From: UBA6164 sp964527325
Lineage (GTDB): Bacteria > Patescibacteriota > Gracilibacteria > BD1-5 > UBA6164
Length of the DNA: 19,427 nt
Direction of reading: 5' to 3'
Assembly (NCBI GenBank): GCA_964527325.1
Contig: CAZGNU010000033.1
Span: 1 to 19,427 of the forward strand
Position numbers and translations under genes: made by a program. Under the pieces are notes generated by a model, which was not told the origin of the DNA, did not search any database, and saw only the letters and a list, made by a program, of their open reading frames with translations. Within the stretch, counting starts at the first letter, position 1. Each line of letters begins with the position of its first letter. This document shows, piece by piece, positions 8,582 to 18,115 of this stretch.

Positions 8582-10894
8582 TTAGTTCTTCCTAGGGATT
8601 CCATAATAATCAAACAAATAAGCAGCGACTTTTCTAAAAATATGCGCTGAAGTTGCTCAACCATACTCATTTGTTCTTGGTCTATCTAGTTTTACAATAA
8701 TTACAAATTTTGGATCTTCAGCAGGTCAATATCAAGCATAAGATCAAATAGTTGATCAAACTCATTCTTCATATTTTCCTTTATATGGAATTTGTGAAGT
8801 TCAAGTTTTTCAAGCTATAGAATATCATGGTACATTTCAGTTTTTTGCAACTCAATCAGCTGCTGAAGAAACAAGCATTTTTGTAATTACTTCAGATGTA
8901 GATTTTTTTATCACTCTCCTAAGTTCCTCTTTTTTATATTTTATTATTTTTCAATCTGGAAATCTTATTTCTTCTAAAATCCTAGGCCTAATATATACTC
9001 AATCATTTGCTAAAACACTGTAAGCTGCAGCCATTTGCAATGGTGTAACACTTACTCATAATCAATAACTACTAGTTAATAATTGTGCTGTAGACCACCT
9101 TTCCCATGGTTTTAATTTTGAATAAACTTCTCAAGCTAAATTGATTCACGTAACATTACTAAATCAAAAATCATTAAAATATTGATGAAGCAACACTTTT
9201 CAAACTTTTTGAACTATTCTAATCATTCAAACATTACAACTATAATTAAGTGCATTAGCAAAACTATTATATCAAAGACATTTATCACTAACATTTTTAA
9301 TTTTAAAATTATCTATTGTTAGTTCTCATTTATCCATATACATTGAATATTCATTTATTTCTCAAGTATCTATTCATATTGCAACAGTTAATGCTTTCAT
9401 AATAGAACCAGGTTCATAAAGAGCTGAAATTGCATCATTTTTATATACTTGTGCTCAAAAATCATTTTTGTATTTATATTTTACTTGAGCAATATCTCAT
9501 AGCTCATCTCTTGTTGCTTTTTTAAGCTTAATTTCTTTATTATCATAATAAAAAATTTCACCTAATTCTTCATTTTCAACAAATATTGGAAATCATAGTA
9601 AATCAACTTTTGGATCTGGATATTTAGAATATCTAACTTTTTCAAGTTCATAAATATCCGGGTAATTGTTTAAGTTATATGTAGGATAATTAGCCATGGA
9701 AATTATTTTTCATGTTTGCGGTTCCATAACAACAACTGTTCATTTATTTGCTCTATATTCTTTAACTCAAACTTCTAAAATTGCCTCTACTTTTTTTTGA
9801 ATATTTCTATCAATTGTAGATATTATACTTACTCATTCTCAAATTAAATCTTCTTTTTCAAGTGAAATCGGGTCAATAATTCTTCACATTATATCCTTTC
9901 TACTAACAATTTGACCATTATTTCATTTCAAAATATTATTAAATTGTCACTCTATTCAATAATGTCATACTCAATCGTTGTCAACAAATCAAATAACTTG
10001 AGAAGCGACATTATTTTCAGGATAAAATCTATTTGGCTTAGGTGAAAGAATAAAAAATTTACTAATAGAATCTTCTTTTTTTAATACTCATTTCTCTATA
10101 GCCATATTTTCATCATCTAAATATTCTTTTAAATACTCAGATACATTAATAGATACTTTATTAATAATTGGAATATATCTTAATTTTCTTCTTCTTAATA
10201 AATATTCTAAATCTTCAGCGTTATAAGGAATAATAGAAGCAAGTTTTTGACTTACTCAAGACAAATTGGTTATTTCCATTGGATTAGCATATAAAAAATT
10301 TCAAGAAGGATATATTCACTCAATTCATATATTTATAACTTCTTCAATTTGATTATCTGTTAATTCTTTATCTAAAAAAACACTAATAACATTTTTTTGA
10401 CTCAGCTTAGATTGCATTTTTTCATGCAATAGCTTCTTTATAAATTTTTCAGAATGTTTATAATCTTCTATTTCTAATATGTGTAAATATTTTAATAAAT
10501 TATCTTTACAATCTCTTTTTGATTGTTGATAACAAATTTGCATAAAAATTAAATCTTTCAAAAAAAAGGTTAATCTTTCACTATCTCACTCCATCTGTGG
10601 ATCAATAGCTACATCATATAAATTTAGAGATGTTCAAAGGATAGTTTCTCTTTCTCATGAAGAATAAATTGTTCATCTTGTAACAGGAACAACTACTTTT
10701 CAAATTTGTTGTTTATCAGCTAAATCTTTATAAAACTTAAAATCAAAAACAGTATAAGTAAACATTTTCCAAATTATTGTCAAAGCAAAAACAATAAAAA
10801 ACAAAGCAATTACATGTCATGCATGTCAGTCTTTTATTACTCTATTTATATTATTGTTTTTAAATTTAAAACCTATGGATTGTTTTCTTTTCAT
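8582..10894 (-). CDS. Class B penicillin-binding protein (FtsI/PBP2-like transpeptidase)
   Basis: A 770-residue peptidoglycan DD-transpeptidase anchored by one N-terminal membrane helix (about residues 27-45) with its bulk outside. The three penicillin-binding motifs are present: SxxK as GSIMK (S497, K500), SxN as SCN (S552-N554) and KTG in AGKTGTSQ (K696-G698), with the KTG glycine written TGA. The N-terminal dimerisation/pedestal region includes ATRGTIYSSGERETILGTS-like spacing (RG near residue 75) as in FtsI. A long charged helical insert (about 110-185) is not typical. No transglycosylase domain is present, so it is class B. It begins 11 nt after murL and ends 31 nt before the antiporter gene. 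Septal (FtsI) versus elongation (PBP2) role cannot be settled here; the single N-terminal helix fits both. Confidence 0.92.
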
Positions 10895-10905
10895 TTATAT
10901 ATGAT

Positions 10906-12252
10906 TTATTTAAAAAATAGTTTTTTAATTTCACTTGGTATTATATCTTCATCATCTCTTACACCAAATTTTTTTTCAAGTTTTAATAGTTTTTCACTAC
11001 TGGTCTTATTTAAAACTTCATTTTCAAATATTTTTAAAATATAAGGAATATTATCTTCATTATATTTTTGTAAACTTTTACTCATAGAATATATTACTTC
11101 TTCAGCTTCTCAAACACATTCAAATGGTTTTATTCATTTTATTCACAATAATTCCCTAAATGAATTTTCTAAATTTTTATCAAAAAATAAATCTTTTCAA
11201 AATATTTTTTTTACTTCTTCATCTGTAATATATGGTCTTAAAATAGAAAATACAAATAAGCATTTTGGACAAGAATTGCACCAAATTCATTTTTCTTTTT
11301 CTTTTAATATTTTAAAATTTTTATTACAACTAGAAAATACTTTAAAATATTTTTTTCATAATTTTCAAAATAATTCTGCGATTTTAACTTCATAAAATCA
11401 TCTAAGTAATGAAAAATATTTAATTTCATTAGAAATATATTTTTCTACATATTCTTTAAAATCTTTTTCAAATTCTAAACTTTTTGAATATTGATGATTA
11501 ACATTAATTCACTTGTAATTAGTATTTCAAAAATTTGCTGATTTTTCATTTGATAAAACAATATATTTATAATCATATAAATAAGCAGTCAGTTCTAAAA
11601 TAAAAGCAATTATTCAAGTAATTGGAACATGTCAATTATAATATCACTTTTGATTTAATTCAAATAAAACTGGTGATATTTGTCTTTTTATTAGTAAAAT
11701 ATTTTTTCAAGCCACATTAGATACATTTTGTTTTAAACTGTCATTTTTTCAGAAAACACATAAATCATATTTTAATCATGCTTTTTTTAATAATTCCATA
11801 GAAACTATTGAGTCTTTTCATCATCATAATGCTACTAGTGATTTTTTACTTGTTTTGAAATCCTTTTTTAAATGTTTTTTTTCTGATACATTTATAAAAT
11901 TAAACAAATTTTCCGGATCAATATTATTAGTAAACAAAAACTCTCATAATCAATTTAAATAAAATTTTTTCCAAAATCAAACAGCATATTCATCTAAATA
12001 ACCAGATTTAACAATCAACTTTTTTGTAGGAAAAGATTTATAATAACTAATTCAAAGAGCAATATGAATATGAAATAATATATTATTTATTATTTCATCA
12101 TCTGCATCATACCTTAATTCAAAATCACTAGTCTTAAAGTCTATAATCTCCTCAAAAAAAACCTCATCATCATAAGAATAATGAAACTTTGCTATATGAT
12201 CAGATTTATTAAAAGTAAATTTTGTAAAATAAAATTTTTTTAATTTTTTCAT
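10906..12252 (-). CDS. murL: UDP-N-acetylmuramoyl-L-alanyl-L-glutamate epimerase (MurL-like)
   Basis: MurL converts the L-Glu of UDP-MurNAc-L-Ala-L-Glu to D-Glu, an alternative to making free D-Glu with glutamate racemase. Features that I recognise from MurL: a PP-loop-like LVALGGGKDS segment (its three glycines are consecutive TGA codons), HVPITGIIAF, VLSNEKSANFGN followed by INHQYSKSLEFE, and a C-terminal WCNSCPKCLFVF cysteine motif. The gene sits 11 nt upstream of the penicillin-binding protein gene, fitting a wall-synthesis operon. The start at 12252 (MKKLKKFYF) is chosen because family similarity begins there. The frame is open back to an ATG at 12411, but those 53 codons run through a palindromic repeat and look unrelated to MurL. 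Identification is by motif recall, so moderately sure. Confidence 0.75.
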
Positions 12253-12267
12253 GGAATATGGTAAATA

Positions 12268-12385
12268 CCTCTCTCTTGAATTCTCTCCCCTTATCAGGGG
12301 AAAGAAGCTGCAATCTTGTAGCCCTTTTCTCCTGACAAGGAGAGAAGATTCAGATGAGAGGTCTAAATTCAAGAATTGATTATTC
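12268..12385. repeat. Palindromic repeat element, copy 3, at the 5' edge of murL
   Basis: A GC-rich block with the same order as the intergenic copy: CCTCTC.CTTGAATTC, a CCCC/GGGG hairpin (TTATCA loop), GCTGCAATCTTGTAGC, then a CTCCTGACAAGGAG hairpin, and an inverted end GAGAGGTCTAAATTCAAG. It lies antisense to murL, either in its leader or, if translation begins at 12411, encoding about 40 N-terminal residues without a TAA or TAG. Confidence 0.65.
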
Positions 12386-12426
12386 TTATTAAGAATAAAA
12401 CTTTTTCACATTTTTACAATTTTTAT

Positions 12427-12454
12427 TTGATAATATTGTTTTTGTGTGTATAGT
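12427..12454 (+). promoter_or_regulatory. Putative promoter of rpsO
   Basis: TTGATA (12427-12432), a 16-nt spacer containing TTTTTGTG, then TATAGT (12449-12454). This leaves a leader of about 60 nt before the rpsO ATG. S15 mRNAs commonly carry a leader bound by S15 itself in other bacteria, but I see no clear conserved fold here. Confidence 0.4.
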
Positions 12455-12520
12455 ACCTCTACATTATTTACTGGTGTATTTTCCGGTTAATGTACATTTT
12501 ATTATATAAAAATACTTATT

Positions 12521-12790
12521 ATGGCTGTTACTAAAGAGGAAAAAGCAAAATTAGTTACCAAATTTGGTGGTAAAAAATGAGATACAGGTTCTACTGAAGT
12601 TCAAATTGCAATCTTAACTGCAGAAATTGAAAACTTAAAAGATCACCTGTTAATACATAAAAAAGATAATCATTCTAGAAGAGGTATATTACTTATGGTT
12701 GCAAAAAGAAGAAAATTATTAACTTATCTTAAAAGAAAAGATATAGAAAAATATAATGATGTACTTAAAAAACTAAAATTAAGAAAATAA
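12521..12790 (+). CDS. rpsO: 30S ribosomal protein S15
   Basis: An 89-residue S15, the usual bacterial length, which binds the central domain of 16S rRNA early in 30S assembly. Hallmarks are GDTGSTEVQIAILT near the N-terminus and the rRNA-binding segment KDNHSRRGILLMVAKRRKLLTYL. The glycine before DTGS (G20), almost invariant in S15, is a TGA codon, fixing the code. The other four glycines are GGT, unlike neighbouring genes where TGA dominates. It is a single-gene unit between divergent murL and convergent rel, with its own promoter and terminator. In many bacteria pnp follows rpsO; it does not here. Confidence 0.97.
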
Positions 12791-12802
12791 AAAATCAATA
12801 AA

Positions 12803-12832
12803 AAATACTAAATTTATTATAATTTAGTATTT
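12803..12832 (+). terminator. Terminator shared by rpsO and rel
   Basis: The stem AAATACTAAAT (12803-12813) pairs with ATTTAGTATTT (12822-12832), followed by a T run on the plus strand and preceded by an A run that serves the minus strand. It lies between the two convergent stop codons (12790 and 12849), so it can end both transcripts. Confidence 0.7.
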
Positions 12833-12848
12833 TTTTGTTTATAAAATA

Positions 12849-15077
12849 TTATTTATCTGATATTTTTCTAATTTTTCAAATTGATGAAGATATTAATCAA
12901 GTTTTAAATTTTAATTTTAACCTTTCAATAAATCTATCAATAATTAAATAATCATAATTCATAATATGTAATTTTAAATCTATTTGTGTTTCAAGTTTTC
13001 AAATATTTGTACTACTAATTTCCTCAACATCAATTCACATCGCAAAAAGAGTTTCACTTAATTCCTTTAAAACTCACAATCTATTCAAAAAAACTAATTC
13101 TATTTCAAAAATAACAGATTCATCTTCATTTCATTCAAAATATGCTGATAATAATCTCTTTTTGTTTGCATTAATTAAAACATTACAATCTCTATTATGA
13201 ACAGTAATAACTCAATGAGAATTAATATGAGCGACTATATTAAAATCCCTTAAATCACTTTTACAACATTCTCATATTTTATATGGCAAATCATCTTCTC
13301 ATCAAATAAAAATTTTTCTTTTTTTAGTTTTTTTAGGTTTTTCTTTTACATCTTCTTGTTTTTCTTTATTTAAAATTTTTCTTGTATGGGAAAGATTTTT
13401 TGTTTTTAATATTTTTTTAATCATTACAGCTGGAGGAGTACTAAAATTACCTATTTGTTCAAGTAATCTTAATCTTTCTTCTCTATTATATGTAACTCCG
13501 TCTAAATTTTTTAATATTCAAAAATCTTTATCAAGCACTTCAAATCAAGATTTTTCAAGATATTTATTTAACATATCTTTTCATCTTTCAATATATAGAT
13601 CTTTATTTTCTTTTTTAAGAAAACTTTTTATTCTATTTTTTGCTTTTACTGTTTTCACAAAAGATATCCAAAACGGATTAGGTTTCTTGTTTTTATCTGT
13701 AACTATCTCAACTACATCTCAATTTTTTAATTCTTTATCTAAAGGATAAACAGCTTCATTAACTCTAGCTAAAGTTATATGATTTCAGAGTTCAGTATGT
13801 ACATAATAAGCAAAATCAATAGCTGTGGAACCTGCTGGTAAATTAATAAAATCTCATTTTGGTGTAAATACAAATATTCTATCTTTAAATACATCTACTT
13901 TTAAAGATCAAACAAATTCATTATCTCAAACGTTTGACATTATTTCTTTTAACTCTTTTACCCAATCAATTTCTGTTGCAATTTCACTACCTCTTTCCTT
14001 GTATTCAAAATGAGCTGCTACTCATATATCAGAGTATTCTTTCATTTCATATGTTTTTATTTGAATTTCAGTTGGCAATTTTCTTTTCTGAGAAACAATT
14101 CACATAACATTTGTGTGCAAACTTTTATATCAATTTGGTTTTGGTAATGCTATATAATCTTTAAATCTTTGTGGTAATGGAACCCATCTATTATGAATTA
14201 ATCACAAAGCTCTATAACAATCAGCCTCATCAACAACTATTATTCTAAGTCAGAAAAGATCATAAAGGTCTCTAGCACTAGTTAATCATTTTTTTTGAAT
14301 TTTTTTATGAATAGAATAAATTGATTTTACTCTAAAATCAATTTTATAATTATGTATTTTTCATCTAAGTAAAATATTTATTTTTTTCTTAGCATCTTTT
14401 GTAAATGCCGAAATAAAAGGTTTTAATTCTTTTAATTCTTTTTTTAAACTTTTATATTTTTTATATTCCAATATTTTAAAACATTCTTGATCAAGTGATA
14501 TTTTTAAATTAAATAATCATAATCTATCAGCAATAGGTGCATAAATGTTAATTGTTTCTAATGCTATTCTTTTTCTTTTTTCAGGATTTGGGTGATGATG
14601 TAGAGTTTTCATATTATGCAACCTATCTGCTAGCTTAATAAATATAACTCTCAGATCTTCAGCCATAGCTATAAACATTTTTCTAAGACTTCAAATACTT
14701 CTTTCTTCTCATCTATATTTTACCTTAGAAATTTTTTCCATTCATTCGCACAAAAAAGCAACCTCATCTCAAAAAGCTTCTTTTATATCTTCACTAGTTT
14801 TTGGTGTATCTTCAATAACGTCATGCAAAAAACAAGCTTGAATTGTATATAAATCAGGCTTTAATCACAATAATATCTCTGTTGATTTAACTGGATGCAC
14901 TAAATAATGCTCTCAAGAAAGTCTAAATTGTCAGTCATGAGCTAATTTAGTATATTCATATGCCTTAAGAATTTGTCATCTAATATATTCATGATTCAAA
15001 TTCACCATATATTTAGAAACATTGTCAATTATCCTATCAACTCTTTTATCAATTTTTGAATATTCATTTTCCAACAT
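12849..15077 (-). CDS. rel: RelA/SpoT-family (p)ppGpp synthetase/hydrolase
   Basis: A 742-residue long-form Rel, close to the usual length, controlling the alarmone (p)ppGpp. Domains in order: HD hydrolase with H57, HDVIEDT (H85, D86, E89, D90) and KLADRLHNM (D151); synthetase with ARDLYDLFGLRIIV, PKPNGYKSLHT and TEIQIKTYEM...GVAAHFEYKE; TGS (KVDVFKDRIFVFTPKGDF...DFAYYVHTEL, about 390-455); a conserved-cysteine region (GECCKSD) with HNRDC; and a C-terminal ACT domain (about 665-740). Both catalytic halves look intact, so it is probably bifunctional. Where relatives have EVQIRT this protein has EIQIKT. It is transcribed alone from a promoter that faces away from the pilin gene. Confidence 0.95.
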
Positions 15078-15111
15078 AATTTTTACCTAAAAAAATTAAA
15101 GTAATGTGTAC

Positions 15112-15139
15112 ATGATAACACAAAATGCTTTTTTTTCAA
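15112..15139 (-). promoter_or_regulatory. Putative promoter of rel
   Basis: On the minus strand, TTGAAA (15139-15134), a 16-nt spacer ending in TTTTGTGT, then TATCAT (15117-15112), 34 nt before the rel ATG. It shares the TTTTGTG stretch with four other candidate promoters in the window. It lies next to the divergent pilin promoter, so the two could interfere. Confidence 0.45.
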
Positions 15140-15146
15140 TATTTTC

Positions 15147-15174
15147 TTTACATAAACATAAAAAAGAATAAAAT
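15147..15174 (+). promoter_or_regulatory. Putative promoter of the pilin-like gene
   Basis: TTTACA (15147-15152), a 16-nt spacer, then TAAAAT (15169-15174), 35 nt before the ATG at 15210. Only consensus similarity supports it. Confidence 0.3.
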
Positions 15175-15209
15175 AATTTTATATTTATTTTTTATAACAT
15201 ATTTTTCAT

Positions 15210-16025
15210 ATGCAAAATACTAAGAACAAATGATTTACATTAGTTGAACTACTAGTAGTAATAACAATACTAGCAATCATCTCAGTAGTTGCCTACCAAA
15301 ACTTCTGATGAGCCGTAGACAAAGCCGTATCAGGTAGAAAAATTAGTGATGTTTCTACAATTGAAGTTTCATTACAACAATATAAAGTAAATAAAAAATA
15401 TTATCCAGCAGTATGAGCTTATAGCTGAACTACAAATATGTGGTGATATAATTCAACAGTTGAAGCTACTCAATCAAATACAATTGATATAACTGCTGAC
15501 TGAGCAGAAATATTAAGTATAGATTGAGCAGAATGATGATGACAAGTAATGAATTTAGATAATAGTCAACAAATATGAGCAAAAGGTACTATTTCTCAAA
15601 CAGAACTTACAAAAAGATATTTAACAAAAGATTTATATGATCCAGAAGTATGAGATTTAAAAGAAAACACCAACAATAAAAAACTTATAGAATTATGACT
15701 TTGAAGATATATTTATGCAGTGTATAAAAAACCAAAATGAGCCTCTTGGTTAACTGATAACAAGACAGGTACTTATTATAATATAGCATATACTGTTAAA
15801 AAAGAATGAAGCGATACGTTTATTACAAAAATAGTATGAGATTATGATAATAATTCATGTTTTGAAAATTCATCAAACTGTCCAAATACATTAATATGAA
15901 GTCAAAACAACATATTAATTAATTGACAAGAACATTGAAAAGATAGTACATGATCAGATCTTAGTAGTTTTCTATCAACTGATACTAATCAATGAATTCC
16001 ATATCCTGTTTCTGATTTTGATTAA
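15210..16025 (+). CDS. Type IV pilin-like (prepilin/pseudopilin) protein
   Basis: A 271-residue protein beginning with a classic prepilin leader, KNKG|FTLVELLVV; the glycine at the prepilin-peptidase cleavage site (G8) is a TGA codon and the following residues form the hydrophobic assembly helix with the key E at +5. The rest is a secreted globular domain rich in Gly, Asn and Thr with two cysteines close together near the end (SCFENSSNC), which could form a disulfide. Glycines are nearly all TGA, including three in a row (EGGGQ). It lacks a LamG domain, unlike the other pilin-like protein. No prepilin peptidase or pilus ATPase gene is in the window. Major pilin, minor pilin and secretion pseudopilin cannot be told apart. 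Confidence 0.88.
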
Positions 16026-16036
16026 AAATACACAAT

Positions 16037-16073
16037 AAAAAAAGTCTGAGATTATTCTTCTCAGACTTTTTTT
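16037..16073 (+). terminator. Bidirectional terminator overlapping the methyltransferase 3' end
   Basis: AGTCTGAGA (16043-16051) pairs with TCTCAGACT (16059-16067), flanked by A6 and T6 that extend the stem and give a U tract on either strand. It ends the pilin transcript 12 nt past its stop. The last codons and TAA of the convergent methyltransferase gene (stop 16052-16054) lie inside the hairpin. Confidence 0.85.
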
Positions 16074-16714
16074 ACTATACTAACTAAGTTCCTCTTATTA
16101 TCAAATTCCCTGTTTTCAATAATATCAAATCAAGTTTTTTCAAAAAGATATTTTAGTTCATCTAAATGAAAACTGTGATAATATCTTACAAATTCTCAGA
16201 TCTTTATATTAAAGTCACTACTTCAAAATCTATTTTCGCTTCATGCTACCTTATTTCTTCAATATCTCATTCTATTCAAATCACTATCAAGAGCCCAATT
16301 TGTAAAAAACATCATTCAACCATCCTCAAGCATATTATATGCTTTTTTTATTACTCTTAATCTATCATCAGGATTGTTTATATGATGAAAAGAAGCTACA
16401 AAAAATATCATATCGTAAGTTTTTTCTACTTTATTTAAATCAAGCATATTCAGTTCCATAAATTCAATCTCTGGATATTTTTTCTTTGCCTCATCTAATA
16501 ATCAAGTAGATAAATCAACTCACAAATATTCTCATAAATCTATTTCATTTTTTGCAAATTCTCCCAATAATCTTCAACTACCACATCAAACATCTAAAAC
16601 TTTTAAATCTTTTTTTCATTCTAAAAAAGTAAGAAAATATTCTATTTCTTCCCATTTTAAATTTAATCTAGAGTTTGCAAAAGTCTTCGCGAATTTATTA
16701 TAATCTACTGTCAT
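16052..16714 (-). CDS. Class I SAM-dependent methyltransferase
   Basis: A 220-residue Rossmann-fold methyltransferase. Motif I is VLDVGCGSGRLL (39-50) with two TGA glycines, the acidic residue after strand 2 is in GVDLST (D67), motif II is YDMIFFVASFHHI (100-112), and motif III is LEDGGMMFFTNWAL (129-142). The SFHHI...DRL...NW pattern is reminiscent of the Trm9/ALKBH8 wobble-uridine tRNA methyltransferases, but ubiquinone/menaquinone-type enzymes share much of it, so the substrate stays open. The gene is convergent with the pilin gene, and its final residues (VGEE) are encoded within the shared terminator hairpin. It has its own promoter with a perfect TATAAT. Confidence 0.87.
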
Positions 16715-16743
16715 ATTTTTTCATAAAAATTATTTAGGTGCAT

Positions 16744-16757
16744 ATTATACACAAAAA
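16744..16757 (-). promoter_or_regulatory. Putative promoter of the methyltransferase gene
   Basis: On the minus strand, TTTTTGTG (16757-16750) runs directly into TATAAT (16749-16744), 29 nt before the ATG. There is no good -35 box, so the TTTTGTG stretch may replace it as an extended -10. Confidence 0.5.
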
Positions 16758-16798
16758 TTAAAAAAAATAAAGTTATTTTTTAATTTTCTATTTTTATC

Positions 16799-16828
16799 TT
16801 GACTTTTTATGTTTTTTATTAATATATA
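16799..16828 (+). promoter_or_regulatory. Putative promoter of the DUF4143-family gene
   Basis: TTGACT (16799-16804), an 18-nt spacer, then TATATA (16823-16828), 58 nt before the ATG at 16887. The rest of the 172-nt divergent intergenic region holds only the methyltransferase promoter and A/T tracts. Confidence 0.4.
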
Positions 16829-16886
16829 AACACAAATATAATATTATTAATTATTTACATAATTTTACTTATACAAAATTAAAACA

Positions 16887-18089
16887 ATGAATAAAAATAG
16901 GATAAATTTTTTCTGATTAAAATTAACAGATGTAAAGAAAACTGATGAAAAAAATCTTTATAGAACAACTGAAATACTAAATAAAGATAAATTAGTTATT
17001 GTTTCGTGACTTAAAAATAGCTGAAAAATGAATTTTATTAAGCAATTGATAATTAGAACCTGATCAAATAATAGTTATTTTTATTTTAACAAATCTGAAG
17101 ATATAAATAATACTATTAAAACAAGTGAAGACCTTGAAAAGCTTCTTTTTGATTATACTAGATTATACAAAAATCCAAAAATTGTTATTTTACAAAATAT
17201 TGAAGATATTAAATGAGTAAAAGATTTTATAAGTAATATTTATTCAAAAGATTTCAAAATCGTATTATTTTGAAATTTCATAAAAATTTGATGAATAAAA
17301 GAAGTAGAAATTTTAAATGAAGTATCTTTAACAGAAAATAATTTACAAGAAAAAGCAGAGCTTTGATTCTTCGAAGAAATAAATGAATTAGAAAATATAA
17401 ATTCAAAGAAAAAATATATAAAATTATTAACTAGTGATATTTTTTTAAATGATATATTTAAAGAATTTAATATAAAAAATATAGATTTGTATAACTTTGT
17501 TATATCATATCTAGCAAAAAACAACTCTTTTACATCACTTAGAGAATTACATAAAAATCTAAATAGTATAAATAAAATTTCATTAAAAACAGTTATTGAT
17601 TACATAGACTTCTCTATTAAAGCAAAAATAATCAAAAGAGTTTATAAGATAGATTTAAAAACAAACAAAAAGATTACAACAAAAGCAAAGTACTATTTCA
17701 CAGATAACTGAATAAGAAACAAACTAGCAAATTTTGATGTAAATAAAAACATACTGCTTGAAAATTTAATTTTTAGTATATTAGAGTATAACAATTATAC
17801 AATTTATTCATGATTAAATTGAAAATTTGAGTTTAGTTTTTATGCAAGACCTCATCCTTGAATTCCCTCTCCCTTGGGGGAGAAGGAGGCTGCAATTTAT
17901 GTACATATTTCAAGACAAACTAAAAGAGAGGAAATAAAAAAAGAAGTTAAGAAACTTCTTAAGGTTTGAAAAGAGTGAAAGAAATATTTGTTAGTTGATA
18001 GTATTAGAAAATTGGGGATTAAAAAGCGTAAATATGATAGTGTTGAGATAGTTAAGGTTAGTGATTTTTTGGTTTGATTTGGAAAGTAA
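16887..18089 (+). CDS. AAA_14/DUF4143-family protein with degenerate ATPase motifs
   Basis: A 400-residue protein with the layout of the AAA_14-DUF4143 family: an N-terminal P-loop domain, a winged-helix segment (about 210-265) and a C-terminal DUF4143 part starting at YYFTDNGIRNKL. The ATPase motifs are worn. Walker A reads GLKNSGKM (41-48) with Met where Ser/Thr should be, and the Walker B-like VILQNIEDI lacks the expected D-E pair (LDEIQ in relatives). The C-terminal nuclease-like EIDF motif reads EFSF. A palindromic repeat inserts ARPHPGIPSPLGEKEAA (about 321-337) in frame, after which typical sequence resumes. Family members have no firmly known role. It may be a non-catalytic relic or a binding protein. 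The hairpin terminator begins at the stop codon. Confidence 0.75.
17847..17897. repeat. Palindromic repeat element, copy 4, inside the DUF4143-family gene
   Basis: About 51 bp matching the left end of the element at 2838-2888 with only about five differences, including GACCTCA.CCTTGAATTCCC and the CCCTCTCCCTTG hairpin arm. It is G+C-rich within an A+T-rich gene and is read in frame, using TGA once as Gly. Only the left part of the element is present. Confidence 0.8.
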
Positions 18090-18115
18090 AAAAAAGCAAC
18101 GTAAGTTGCTTTTTT
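18088..18115 (+). terminator. Terminator shared by two convergent genes
   Basis: AAAAAAAAGCAAC, a GTAA loop, then GTTGCTTTTTT; the arms GCAAC/GTTGC are at 18096-18100 and 18105-18109. It overlaps the stop codon of the DUF4143-family gene and the stop codon of the toxin-like gene on the other strand, and has U tracts in both directions. Confidence 0.75.

Noticed and set aside
16052..16714. Assignment as UbiE/MenG or as Trm9
   Set aside because: The motifs fit class I methyltransferases in general; the Trm9-like pattern is suggestive but not enough to name a substrate.
17240..17524. Minus-strand open frame opposite the DUF4143-family gene
   Set aside because: The plus-strand frame is longer, contains family motifs on both sides of this stretch and has a promoter and terminator.
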